NCBI GenBank assembly: GCA_030159075.1
Contig: BROG01000003.1
Span: 3,517,001-3,581,000, forward strand
Direction of reading: 5' to 3'
Length of the DNA stretch: 64,000 nucleotides
DNA from: Atrina japonica
Lineage: Eukaryota; Mollusca; Bivalvia; Pterioida; Pinnidae
The notes under the pieces are model-generated. The model had not been told where the DNA came from, ran no database searches, and worked only from the letters and a program-made list of their open reading frames with translations. Shown one piece after another: positions 22,456 to 33,300 of the stretch; the stretch's first letter is position 1; every line of letters begins with the position of its first letter. The translations under genes were made by a program, and so were the position numbers.

Positions 22456-22649
22456 TTGATTAGATTTTTTGAAAAGCATTTTACACCACACTCAACAATT
22501 TTTAAGTTATATGGTGGCAGCCAGTTTTTAAAGGTGGAGGAGAGAAGCTGGTTATCTGGAAAGAAACCGTCAGTCTTTCGCAAGTAGACAAGCAAACTTT
22601 CCCACAAAACTCGTGGTTCAAAGCTTGATGCTTTAACCACTCAGGCCCC
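22456..22649 (-). mobile_element. SINE family B, minus orientation
   Basis: In the plus reading: TTTTACACCACACTCAACAA, ATATGGTGGCAGCCAG, GTGGAGGAGAGAAGC, GAAACCGTCAGTC and then the tRNA-like head TTTAACCACTCAGGCCCC. A likely 12-bp duplication with one mismatch flanks it: TGGAAGACGAGA (22444-22455) and TGGAAGATGAGA (22650-22661). The copy is shorter than the 7.3-kb copy and lacks part of the middle. Confidence 0.75.
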
Positions 22650-22661
22650 TGGAAGATGAGA

Positions 22662-23381
22662 AAAAACAGTAGTAAAAAAATATTTTCACACTTTTTATCT
22701 TACACTGTATATTTGTAGAACTGCCTCCTATTGGAGTTTCACGTTTGTGTTAAAAATCAAAAGTTTATCGTAAATATTTTCCAGATGTCCTAGATCCTAC
22801 TGAATGTCCATTGAGAGGACATTCACTATTTTATCAAAATGAACGGATAAGTTTATACTTAATACAATCATGGCATGCCCATGTAAGAGCTCTTAACTCT
22901 CTTACAATCATAATGATGATTTGATGATGAATTGGCATATTCCATTAACTTAGTTTTACATTTCTATGCAGGTAGTACTATAAATACATGGATTATATTT
23001 TATGTTACACATGGTACATTAACTTGCTGTAGAAAAGGACTGTCAAATGTGTTATCTTTGCAAAATTTAATTATAGCAACTATTATCTGTAGTAAAATAT
23101 ATATTCCTATAATTCCGTAGCTGACATATTTTGCATTGAGATGATATTTATGAGAGATCATATTGGATTATTGCGTTCAAATCCGGGAAGTAAATCCTGC
23201 AGTGATGTCAGACTTATTGCTAATCACTGTGTATAAATTCTAATCTGAAAACGGCATACATGTCATTTTTATGAAGCACATATTTCTGGCCGACTTTATA
23301 TATAATTAATTACATACAGACACATATAAGCTATACAGTCATATCTATCCGTATAATCAAACTTATTTATATTACCAGATG
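22662..23381. other. Noncoding sequence
   Basis: No recognised element or exon. Confidence 0.4.
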
Positions 23382-23746
23382 CAGCAGAACCTTGCCTAAA
23401 GACCACCTCACTTAGGCGATCATCTCACATTTGTGACTGTAAATACAGTGAAATTATATATAACGATCCCCTTTGACACACAACAAAACCAGTCCTTATA
23501 GGGAGGTGGTCTTTATATAGAGGTTGATTGGTACAAAATGATACTATTGGAGACAGCAAAAACAGCCTTTATGACCAGATGGTTTTTTATACACAGGTGG
23601 TCACTAAAACAGGTTTTCCTGTATTCAATCTCTTGTAAATTTCTTTAAAAACACTCAAAAATACAAACCCTCTCTCAAGACACCACCTCTCTAATCAGAC
23701 CACTTTGAGTCAGCCAGTTAGGTGGTCTTATAGTGGGATTCCACAT
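23382..23746 (+). mobile_element. CAGT MITE subtype A, interrupted by a subtype B MITE
   Basis: The left end CAGCAGAACCTTGCCTAAAG and right end GTGGGATTCCACAT are eroded CAGTGGAACC termini. The two halves (23382-23443 and 23624-23746) join to the order seen in intact copies at 36962 and 51717: CACCTCACTTAGG ... AATCAGACCACTTTGAGTCA ... GGTGGTCTTA. The 176-bp interruption is a complete second MITE. Confidence 0.75.
23446..23621 (+). mobile_element. CAGT MITE subtype B, nested
   Basis: Complete element from CAGTGAAATTATATATAACG to ACAGGTTTTCCTG, flanked by TA at 23444-23445 and 23622-23623. It has the subtype B interior (GGTGGTCTTTATATAGAGGT and GGTACAAAATGATACTATTG). Its position inside subtype A shows that B moved after that A copy was in place. 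Confidence 0.8.
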
Positions 23747-23964
23747 TAATTATTCAAACATGCATAGTTGAGGGCTACACAGTCAAATACATCTCAATTG
23801 GCAAACTTGTCTCTTTGTCATAGTTAGAATATACAGAAATACCTGCATATATAGCCAAACTTAGCTATACATTTTTGGTTGTCTGGCTGTACAGTCAAAC
23901 CTCAAAATCCAAAGTGATTTGATATTTCTTCAATTCTGATTTAGCTTGTGGATATTAAATCCAC

Positions 23965-24079
<115 letters not shown>

Positions 24080-24870
24080 CATGTTTACTAAATGACAAGG
24101 ATAAGAAATATCAATAGATATTGTAATCAAGACATCTTCATCCACTATTTATAATATAGTCACCAAAAACTTAAAAACTGAATTTTAATATTTCTTTTTT
24201 TTTCACAATTGAATAATCTCTCAGAAGCATTTAAGTATGTGTAACTGTTAGCACAGGGATTTAATAGCTGGTATTGTCATTGTCCGATTCCATTGAAAAG
24301 ATTGGTAAAATGTTGTATGGTTCAACACCTATACCAACAAACTTATGTGATGTAAATGAAGGTGCCCAGCCTCCATTGTTAGTCACAGTGTTGCCCCCTT
24401 GTGTACAGGATGTGACCTCAGACATGAAAGACTTTTCACCCTGTTTAATTATCATAATCCCTCTGATAAACATTATCTGTTTTGCCTAGCAAAGCCATTT
24501 ATCAAGTGACAAAATCACAAACATACATTCAAGTGTCATGCTGGTCAGTTACTTTGGATCTAGTATTTGCATTAAGGCATGACAGGGCTGCTAGAAATCA
24601 ATTCTACAGCCATAATTTATGATGCATCCCATTCAATGCAAGTAATTTCATGACCAAGTCCTGGTCATGCAAGTCTGCCATACTGTAATTTACAATAATC
24701 CTAGATATCGGCAGCTGATTATATCCATAATTGATTTACAAAGCGACTTGCTATCACATGTTATATCTGCATTACCTTTCCTTATCTCTTAATTTTAAAA
24801 TGCTGAATTTAACAAACAACAACACAAATCCGAGCATTTTTCAGAGTACTGTTGAATCAATACATTTCCC
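24080..24870. other. Noncoding or low-confidence coding sequence
   Basis: Contains a stretch (24261-24440) open on both strands and described among the findings. Otherwise nothing recognisable. Confidence 0.35.
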
Positions 24871-25125
24871 CTAAATGTGAAACCATTACCAAGTGATCAC
24901 TAAGCATTCACAGAACTATTACTAAATGTGAAACCATTACCAAGTGATCACTAAGCATTCACAGAACTATTACTAAATGTGAAACCATTACCAAGTGATC
25001 ACTAAGCATTCACAGGACAATTACTAAATGTGAAACCATTACCAAGTGATCACTAAGCATTCACAGGACAATTACTAAATGTGAAACCATTACCAAGTGA
25101 TCACTAAGCATTCACAGGACAATTA
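24871..25125. repeat. Minisatellite, 51-bp unit x 5
   Basis: Five units start with CTAAATGTGAAACCATTACC at 24871, 24922, 24973, 25024 and 25075, exactly 51 bp apart. The only visible difference is GAACTATTA in the first two units against GGACAATTA later. The near identity points to recent expansion. Confidence 0.95.
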
Positions 25126-25392
25126 CTAGAAGCTCAACCAAAGTTTTAACCTGACTGATGGACAGTTGGAAATGGACAACACATTAAGTCCCCCTCCCCT
25201 CACAAGGAAAATGAAACTTGAAAGTTTTGTGTAAGTTCCTACTTGACCTCTGTCACCTGAACTGAAACCCTTACCAACTAGAGGCTCCTATCTGCCTGAA
25301 TTGCTCACTCATTTACAAAGATATGTTACAATGCATTTAATAATGCAACTAAATTTAATATTTATGCCTATTTTGCATATTTGGTCAAAATC

Positions 25393-25483
25393 TTAACTCA
25401 TTCACGCCTAAAGACACATTCGAAGTGTTCTAAGTCATTGAGTTACAGAAGATATTATTTTTTTTCAGGAGTTGATGAGTTAA
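25393..25483 (+). mobile_element. TTAA-flanked MITE
   Basis: TTAACTCATTCACGCCTAAA to AGGAGTTGATGAGTTAA, with TTAA at both ends (25393-25396 and 25480-25483). This is one of the cleaner copies of the family. Confidence 0.8.
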
Positions 25484-25689
25484 AAAGTTTAAAGTTTACC
25501 ACAAAATCTGTAAGACATGTTCAAATGCATTTAGTATCACAATTGACTCTCAAATTTGAAAAAATTCTATGTTTGCCGTTTCAAGAAAATACTATTTATA
25601 GCAATGGCAGCATTCTTTTGGACCCAATACTAAACGGGTCCCACCCAATTACCAAGAGGACCAAGTTTGATTCATATTAAGCCTACAGA

Positions 25690-25779
25690 TTTAGAGAAGT
25701 AGATAAACATTTATGCAAACCACGATGGACGAAGACACGCCAAGTGATGGCAAAAGTTCACCTGGTCCAGGTGAGCTAA
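25690..25779 (+). mobile_element. Helitron-like 3' terminus (fragment)
   Basis: The segment ends with a perfect hairpin CACCTGG-T-CCAGGTG (25759-25773), then AG and CTAA (25776-25779) followed by AAAA. Hairpin plus CTRR is the known 3' end structure of Helitrons. The preceding GATGGACGAAGACACGCC is the sort of sequence that I recall beside this end in bivalve repeats. The left limit is not visible. Assignment is inference from the end only. Confidence 0.45.
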
Positions 25780-26531
25780 AAAACTACTGAGGTGTAAAAC
25801 TGTATAGACTGGTTATATACAGGTGAAAAATCAACTTATAATATTGTCAGTATCAGCAAGAGATATGCCAGTTTGATGTTGTTGTTTATATTTTACTATG
25901 TCAGCATTTTACAATTTTTTTCCTCTTCAAAGACTTAACCCTTTAAAATAGATTGTCCGACTACAACTCAATGAACAAATAAAATTCTTTATTTTCCCGC
26001 TACTTTCCTTCTGTCTCCTAAAGTCATGCTTACTGAAAATAAGCAATTATACGAAATGTTTCTACATCCATAAACATGGAAAATACCTGGAGCCTCACCT
26101 GTCCTTACCCTCTAAATAAGTCACATAGCACAGATGCTAAAGCATTGTATTGACAAATTTTACAGTGTTTAAACACTTAAATTGATGTCAATTGGTAATT
26201 GCTGAAGATATAGGTATACACCTATACCTGGCAGGTGTTATTAATGTATTGATTTCATGCCTTATCTCCTATAGTTAAATATTTATATCCACTTCACAAG
26301 ATATACACAGGTCGTCTTTCATGTGTACAGTGAAATATTTCATATCAGTTACTTGATGTTTCGGGTTGTCTGTCTCCACTGGCTCTTATATCACGGATGG
26401 TAATTAATTCACAAGCTACCATATTAGAAACAGAAATTTGTTGTAGACCCATTATATATCTACAATAGTTGTCCCAAAAGTTCTAGCCCAATCAATTTAA
26501 AGAGATTCATATCAAAATAACTACTGCTATG
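25780..26531. other. Noncoding sequence
   Basis: No recognised element or exon. Confidence 0.4.
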
Positions 26532-26742
26532 TTTAACCACTATTGTAATAATGTTCATAATTATACTGTAATAGTTATTACAATAGTGGTTGCAATGCTC
26601 AGAAATTTCATCCACTATTGAAATAAATCATAATTCACTATTGTAATAATTTATTACAAATAGTGGTTAAAATTAATGGAAATCACAACCACTATTGTAA
26701 TAATTTTTATAATAGTGAGCATTATTACAATAGTGGTTGTAA
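26532..26742. repeat. Cluster of palindromes built on AACCACTATTGTAATAAT
   Basis: The 18-mer AACCACTATTGTAATAAT occurs at 26535 and 26687, and its complement (ATTATTACAATAGTGGTT or a variant) at about 26575 and 26721. A tight hairpin of CACTATTGTAATAA/TTATTACAAATAGTG sits at 26636-26664. Several further half-sites are diverged. The outer arms (26535-26552 and 26721-26738) are perfectly inverted, so the block could be one MITE with internal copies of its own ends. Confidence 0.7.
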
Positions 26743-27456
26743 CACTGCTAAACCATAGAAGGTTTCTGCAACATAAGCAGCATATAAACATTTTTCCAAC
26801 CTGCTATTTTGCAGTTACATGGATCATCAACCCTTGAGGCCACATTTGGAACTGCCCATTTCAAGGAATGGTTAAGTCCACTGTCAAAATTTGGGGGTGT
26901 ATGATTTAGAATTCAAATTTTGTTGATATTTTATGTACAATATTATCTTGTTTTTCACTCCCAAATTATGACCATGCTTTTTATTGATTTGGGTGGGTCT
27001 AAATGTGAATACAGGAATTGATCAGTTTATAGAGACCTAATACAAGTACCTTTAACATAAAAGGTCTGATAAGTCTTGATAGACTAACTTCATCACCAAC
27101 ATGGTGTCAAAATTTCCATGCTAGATGGAAGTGCTTATGTGAGTACATTTGAGTACATCGTGTGTCTGCATGTGTCTCTGTGTGAGTTTCCAATGTGGAT
27201 AGAAGTTCAAAAAGCTCCCACAGTAGCAATAGTCCTCAAAGACCTTCCGTAAATTTCCATGTGTCCAACCTGTTTTAAATCCCATTTTAGGTATGAAAAC
27301 AGAAAATCATTTCAAATGAAAATTTAAAATTTAATGCAGACATGGTTGGCCCAAGGTTGCAAAGAAAATACGAACGAACTTTATGTTGTAGGTTCTGGGT
27401 GCTCTGTCCCTGAGTTATGCTGTAAAAGTCCGATTGGACAATAAAAATGAACTTAC
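26743..27456 (-). other. Presumed intron 3' of the kinase exon (minus strand)
   Basis: A GTAAGT donor at 27456-27451 opens this intron in the minus direction. I looked for the next kinase exon (expected to encode D-L-K-x-E-N and DFG) here and on down to position 1 and did not find it. Confidence 0.35.
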
Positions 27457-27623
27457 CTGTGAGCCACGCCCCTTTCATGAAGATAGTGAACAGCTGATAT
27501 TAACTGCCTCATGAACACTCTGGCCTTGTCCTCTGGCAGGAATAATTCTTTAAAAGTTTTGATATACGACTGTAAATCTCCGCCTGCCGCACATTCTAAC
27601 ACCAGACAATACAACGTTGTTGC
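27457..27623 (-). CDS. Ser/Thr protein kinase catalytic-domain exon (CAMK-like), internal
   Basis: A 167-bp internal exon encoding 55 codons plus two bases. It begins ATTLYCLVLECAAGGDL, the beta-5 strand and hinge with the glycine pair that follows the hinge, and continues through helix D and helix E (FMRQLISAVHYLHERG). It ends V-A-H plus AG, so the next exon completes R and should supply the catalytic D of HRD. The acceptor is CCATTGTAG (27632 to 27624) and the donor CACAG|GTAAGT (27457/27456); entry is phase 0 and exit phase 2. Kinases of this class phosphorylate Ser/Thr on protein substrates. The RQLISAVxxLH helix suggests the CAMK group (HUNK/NUAK-like by memory), but the exon is too short to name a gene. 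Neither the ATP-binding lobe nor the DFG exon was found in the window, implying introns above 27 kb and 36 kb, or an isolated copy. Confidence 0.85.
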
Positions 27624-27715
27624 CTACAATGGTTAAACAAGACCGGTAAATGAAACATGCATAGGGAAAATACATTTGATCAGTAAATCATTCCTGTATG
27701 CAAACAAAATCTACA

Positions 27716-28626
27716 AGAAGAGATCCTAGAGGGATCTTGGCGCCCACCATGGAATGTTCTATGTCTGATCTATGACAGACTGTTCTTTTCTCTTATTTTG
27801 TGTCTCAACAATGAATTTGAACTTAAATCCATATTTCTTTTTTCACAAGATTATAGCGAAACTGAACTTGAACTGAACATTTTACATTTTCAGATAGAAT
27901 GAAATTCAACATGATGGACAGGTGTCCATCTTGGATTTTGATCTCTCTGAAAATGTAATATGCACATCTAGACCTCAGGGGGAACCTCCATAATCAATTT
28001 CGAATAGATTCCCTCAGTACATTCTGAGAAATACATACTTCCATTGTCAAAATCCAAGATGGCCACCTGTCAGCCATGTTGGAATCCAAACTCTCTTAAA
28101 ATATCATAAGCACAACTAGACCTAATGGGGAACCTTCATGTCAAATTTCAAAGAGATCCCTTCAGTCCCTTCTGAGAAATAGCAGTAACAAACTTCCTTT
28201 AGTCAAAATCCAAGATGGCCACCTGTCGGCCATGTTGGACTCCAACTATAGATCATTGTGTTGGGAGCACTACCAGGCACAAATCTCTAGTCTTGACCTT
28301 GAAATCTAACACCAAAAGTTAAAGTTTTGGGCACAATTTAATAGTTGTGAATAATTTTGTGTATAATTACTGATATAAACAATGAATACAAGCTCTAAGG
28401 TCTAGGGTATTCTGGGAATGAGAAACAATGATTACACAATACTGAAAAATTAACTAAATTATAAAAAAATGGAAACAAGCCCATTTTAATTCACAAACTT
28501 AAAACCTTTCCTAAGTTTAAGAGCATGCTTTCTGCCAAATTCGGTTGAAATCTGTCCTGTGGTTTTTCAGGAAAAGTCATTTAAAGGAAAATTTTCAGGT
28601 GATGGATGATGGGACAGGTGAGCTAA
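27716..28626 (+). mobile_element. Helitron-like non-autonomous element with internal hairpin repeats
   Basis: It opens at about GAGATCCTAGAGGGATCTTG (a GATCC...GGATC hairpin), followed by GCGCCCACC, and ends ACAGGTGAGCTAA, the same CTAA-type end as at 25779. The interior holds two direct copies (about 156 bp apart, at about 28048 and 28205) of a block containing CCAAGATGGCCACCTGTC and GGCCATGTTGG, whose arms pair. A third, inverted version (GATGGACAGGTGTCCATC, near 27912) is a perfect palindrome. There is no coding capacity. I recall this arrangement from bivalve genomes. The Helitron label rests on the terminus alone. It begins about 90 bp upstream of the kinase exon, inside its intron. Confidence 0.5.
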
Positions 28627-29994
28627 AAAGAAACCAAAGATATAATAAAGAAAAAAGAGATTTCATTAAAGGGAGTTAATCCAGTGCAAGCTATACAAAT
28701 GCATCTGACTGTATCTCTAATTTGCATTTTATTGGTTCTCTGGTTCATCCTTTTTCTGCACATTTGAAAGTGTCCTTGTGCCATTATTTTCTTTTCAAGT
28801 ACTGGTATTCATATTTCCCAAGTAAAACAAAAATAATTACATTATTGATTGTCTGCATAAAAATACAATGAAACGCTCTCTCTCTCTTTCTTTGAATTAG
28901 ATCACAAATTTGACACACGATAACCGGGCAAAATATGGTCAGAAACAATTAAGCTCGAAAACATATCATTCTTACAAGTTGTTTTTCCACTATTTATGTT
29001 TTTAGTATAAATGCCAACAAATGCAAAAAGAAAAAACAACTATAACTTGTGATAAAAAAATGAACTACATTATTTGATCTCTCCTCATTACCACAAATGT
29101 ACACAAATCCAAACTGGCATTCAGATAAAAAAAAAATATCAGATTATCTAAAACAGTGGTTGATCATATTTCTATCTGATTCTCATAAAAAACTAATATT
29201 TACAATATCTTTTCCTGCCAATCACAACATCAGAGATATATGTACAAACCGAGATAGTTTAATGAGAGGCTTATTTACTAGATCACTTGCAGTTCTACTC
29301 TGTGTTGGGTAAACAGTGAGCTTGTATTGCGGCTAAATGTCTGCCTGACATCGTGTCAATGATATATAGTTATCAATAATTCAATTACCATTTTTAAATT
29401 CTGCTTCCATGTACATGACTTACTTTAAGTTTTTATTTCAGAAGTAGATTACCTTTCATTCAGATGTTATCTTAGATTTTACCATGAGGTAAAATTCCAG
29501 GAAAAATAATCAGTACCTAACATACATATCTAAAACACCTCTTTCACATGTCTTTCTATCCAATTCACATAAGATGGTGGGGCGGAGTAACCTTTTGATT
29601 ATCATACGGATGATTCTACTCACTTTTCAGTTATGACAAGCTGCACAGGAAAAAACGTCTTATTCCTAACTTGATACCTTCTTATGAATGGTGACAAGTA
29701 GGAATGATTATTCTATCCAGCCTAATTTTAATGTTATGCTTTATTAACTAAAATTTAAACTGTAAAGGTCAAGAAAGGGTTCACAAGTCTCCATAATATA
29801 TAGATTTTACTATACCCAACGAGAGAGGAAGGCATTGCATTTGTAATTATCTCCATTGACTGACAGAACTAAACTTCAGCATTGCAAAGGTGCTTTGAAT
29901 TATAATTTAGGCTCAGAGGGTTGGATGTGTTATACAAAATTACCACTGAAGCTATGTGGTACCATAATAGAGACCAACCAATGCCCTTAATTTA
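28627..29994. other. Noncoding sequence
   Basis: No recognised element or exon. A 71-codon plus-strand frame at 29097-29312 lacks motifs. Confidence 0.4.
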
Positions 29995-30590
29995 TATTTA
30001 TCAACATCGGAGAGACATATCAGTATCTCCTAGGTATCTTTGTATCACCATCACAGAGACATCAGTATCCCTCAGGTTATCTTTGTATCACCATCACAGA
30101 GACATATCAGTACCCTTCAGATATTTTTGTACCACCACCACAGAGACATATCAGTACCCTTCAGATATTTTTGTACCACCATCACAGAGACATACCAGTA
30201 TCCCTTAGGTTATCTTTGTACCACCATCACACAGATACTCCAGTACCTCTCTGGTTTAATTTGTACCAATATCAGAGACATATCAGTACCTCTCAGGTTA
30301 TCTTTTTCCACCATCACAGAGACATACCAGTACCCTCAGATATAATTTGTACCAATATCACAGAGACATACCAGTACCCTCAGATATAATTTGTACCAAT
30401 ATCACAGAGACATACCAGTACCCTCAGATATAATTTGTACCAATATCACAGAGACATACCAGTACCCTCAGATATAATTTGTACCAATATCACAGAGACA
30501 TATCAGTACCTCTGGGGTATTATTTGTACCACCTTCACAGACACATATCAAGTGCCCCTTAGATTTGTACCACCATTATTGAGATCTCTG
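29995..30590. repeat. Minisatellite, 43-44-bp unit x about 13
   Basis: Units contain CACAGAGACATATCAGTACC followed by CTCAGATATAATTTGTACCA or variants. Those at about 30345-30490 are nearly perfect 44-bp copies; the left side is diverged. Plus-strand frames in three phases are by-products of the repeat (recurring HHHRDIS and NITETYQYP). Confidence 0.9.
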
Positions 30591-30904
30591 ATTAAGTTTA
30601 TATACTGCAGAGTTAGTGACTGGGAATGAAAACATTAGTCACTGGGAACCACACAAAATCCTGATATATGTTTTTGGAATAAATGCAGGTTATATAAACA
30701 CAGATACAAAACATACAAAATACTAAAAAAAAAATACAAGACCTTCCTTTTATTGTATATCAAACAAATTTTAGATTTAATTATCCTTGAATCCAAACCA
30801 GATGACTACCTCCATATGACCATTAAAAACTTTGGTTACAACAAAGATACATCTACATACACACAAATAAAGACATACGCATACTCATAGAAATCATAAA
30901 ACAC

Positions 30905-30984
<80 letters not shown>

Positions 30985-32639
30985 GGGAGGGAGGATCAAA
31001 TTAAGATCAAGATTACATATTAGATCTACATTAAGTATAGATAATATAACACATAATTACTTGTATCTATAATCCAGGAAACATAAAACTTATTAAACGA
31101 TGAGATCCAAGCCATACAGGAAGCTGTATAGAGGTAGGGTAAATATAAAATATAAATCGTACAGTTAAACAGAGGTAAGGCAACAGTAAAATCTAAATAA
31201 CTTTAATAGCTGCAGTGGGGTAGGGTCAAGATAAAATCCACATAATACAGGAAGCCATATCTGCAAGATTATCCAGGTCAAGCATGGGTCAGTATACAAT
31301 CCCAGATCCACAAGGATCAGTCTTCTGACAAGGGTCTTAGAAAACATATCCCCCTCACACAGATATTATATTTTCACATTTATGTCCAGAACTTGAAAAC
31401 ATATTGCTAAATATTATGATTCACAGGATGAAATGGAAAATGATTAAGAATGTATATTATACTGAGTTAAAAACACAAAATATCTACAAATAGCCATTTA
31501 CTATTTTGGCCAAAATTATTGTGAACATTAAAATTGATAATATAATTTTAAACATCGTCATTCTGTTTTGAGAATTGCCAGCATCAACACTACAAATAAA
31601 CAACCGCTACTGCTGCATTTCTTTGCCATTTCTTTGAAGATATAAATACAAACTTAAAAAAATCAGAAATAAAAATATTTATGTTGATAAAACCGTGTGA
31701 TCTTTTCCCTTTACTTCAGTATTATTAATTGCCATGTCCTGGGTCCATTACTAAAAAAACAAACCAAAGAAATGGGAAAATAAAATGAATGTATCAAAAG
31801 ACAAGATCAATCAAGACAAGAGACCATGAAATTATATGTACACATGGGTCAATGGAAAGCTACAAAAATTATCATTTCACTTTTTGATGGTCGTAAAGTT
31901 AAAACTTATTAAATATATTGATATTCACTTAATTGCTTTGAATATCGATAACTTTCAATACTAAAATGATGATATCGTATTATAATTTAAACAGGAGATT
32001 AAATATCAGATAAAACATGGCTACTTCTCTTATCACTCCAAAACTACCAGCGACTCTACTTTATCATATAGAGAACTAATTTGAACTAATCAAGCTCGAG
32101 AGAAGCAATCATTTCAGCTAACTTTAAAAGTGAAGTGTTAGGGCACATTTTTATCACCAATACAGAAATATAACTGACCCTTAATAATTGACAGAAATAT
32201 GCTACTTAAAATTTTTGAAATTTAGTCCTCTCTTTGATCCATTACCTATCACTTCAGTGCAAAAAAATCCAAAAATTACACTTTAATATTCACATGAATG
32301 TGTATTATCATGGCATGAAAGTCTTATGTAAATTTTTGTGTTTTGTGGATTTTTTTTTTCTACAGAAATTCACATTTGAAATGAAAATAATAATGGATTG
32401 GTATTTTTATAAGGCTATATAAAATACATTGCATAAAAATTCTAAGTAATCTCTATGATCATAAAAAATTGATAAACAAACATGAGTTTTGATAAACATG
32501 ATGGAAATTTAATGATAATGAGAAAATTCTGTGATCCCATCCTTGGAAAATCTGCAAGTATTAATGTAACGATAGGCTTTATATGGATAATTTTGTTCTG
32601 TTATTAACTGCTCTTTAAATGCATAGGATTATTTATCAC
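30591..32639. other. Noncoding sequence with CAGA/GA microsatellite
   Basis: A (CAGA)n run followed by (GA)n occupies about 30905-30985. The remainder holds no recognised exon or element. Confidence 0.45.
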
Positions 32640-33300
32640 AGTGATGCTTTAACTGGACGGCCTTATTTAAGAATGGACAGCCTTATTCCAAAATGGTTAT
32701 TTCATTAGATGGGATTTATATCAAAGTGATAATTTGATTGGACAGCCTTATTTCAGAATGGTTATTTCATTATGTGGGCTTAATTTAACTGGACAGCCAT
32801 TTTTTTTCAGAAAGTTATTTCATTTAGTGGGTTTTATATCAAAGTGATAATCTGATATGGCGGCCTTATTTCAGAATGGTTATTTCATTATGTGGGCTTT
32901 ATTTCAAAGTGATAATTTGTGGGGATGGCCTTATATCAGAATAATTCATTTATTATGGACTTTAATGAGTGGCAATTCAATTGCACTGACTTTATATTTA
33001 CTCTTGGTAACCTTACATAAGAGTTGCTAATTATCTATGTGGCCTTATATCAGAAGTTATTTACTTGTTGTAAGCTTATATAAGATGGGTTATTTATTTG
33101 TGTGGCCTTATATCAGAAGTTATTTACTTGTAAACTTATATAAGATGGGTTATTTATTTGTGTGGGCTTCATATCAGAAGTTATTTACTTGTAAACTTAT
33201 ATAAGATGGGTTATTTATTTGTGTGGGCTTCACATCAGAAGTTATTTACTTGTCGTAACTTTACATAAGACAGGTTATTTATATGTGTGGGTTTTATATC
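32640..33300. repeat. Minisatellite, two related blocks of about 60-65-bp unit
   Basis: The left block (about 32640-32945) has GGACAGCCTTATTTCAGAAT and GGTTATTTCATTATGTGGGC. The right block (about 33000-33300) has TATATCAGAAGTTATTTACT and TAAGATGGGTTATTTATTTG. Both keep a GTGGxCTTxATATCAGAA core, so they probably share one ancestor unit that diverged and re-expanded twice. Confidence 0.8.

Noticed and set aside
24871..25125. CRISPR-like direct repeats
   Set aside because: The 51-bp units are contiguous with no unique spacers, and the sequence is eukaryotic. The other regular arrays in the window fail for the same reason.
27716..28626. Helitron capture of the kinase exon
   Set aside because: As delimited by its ends, the element lies beside the exon, not around it, so capture is not shown. 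Kept only as a test in the findings.
29921..30389. His/Arg-rich plus-strand frames near 30 kb
   Set aside because: Three overlapping frames of the 43-44-bp minisatellite; none has an independent coding signal.
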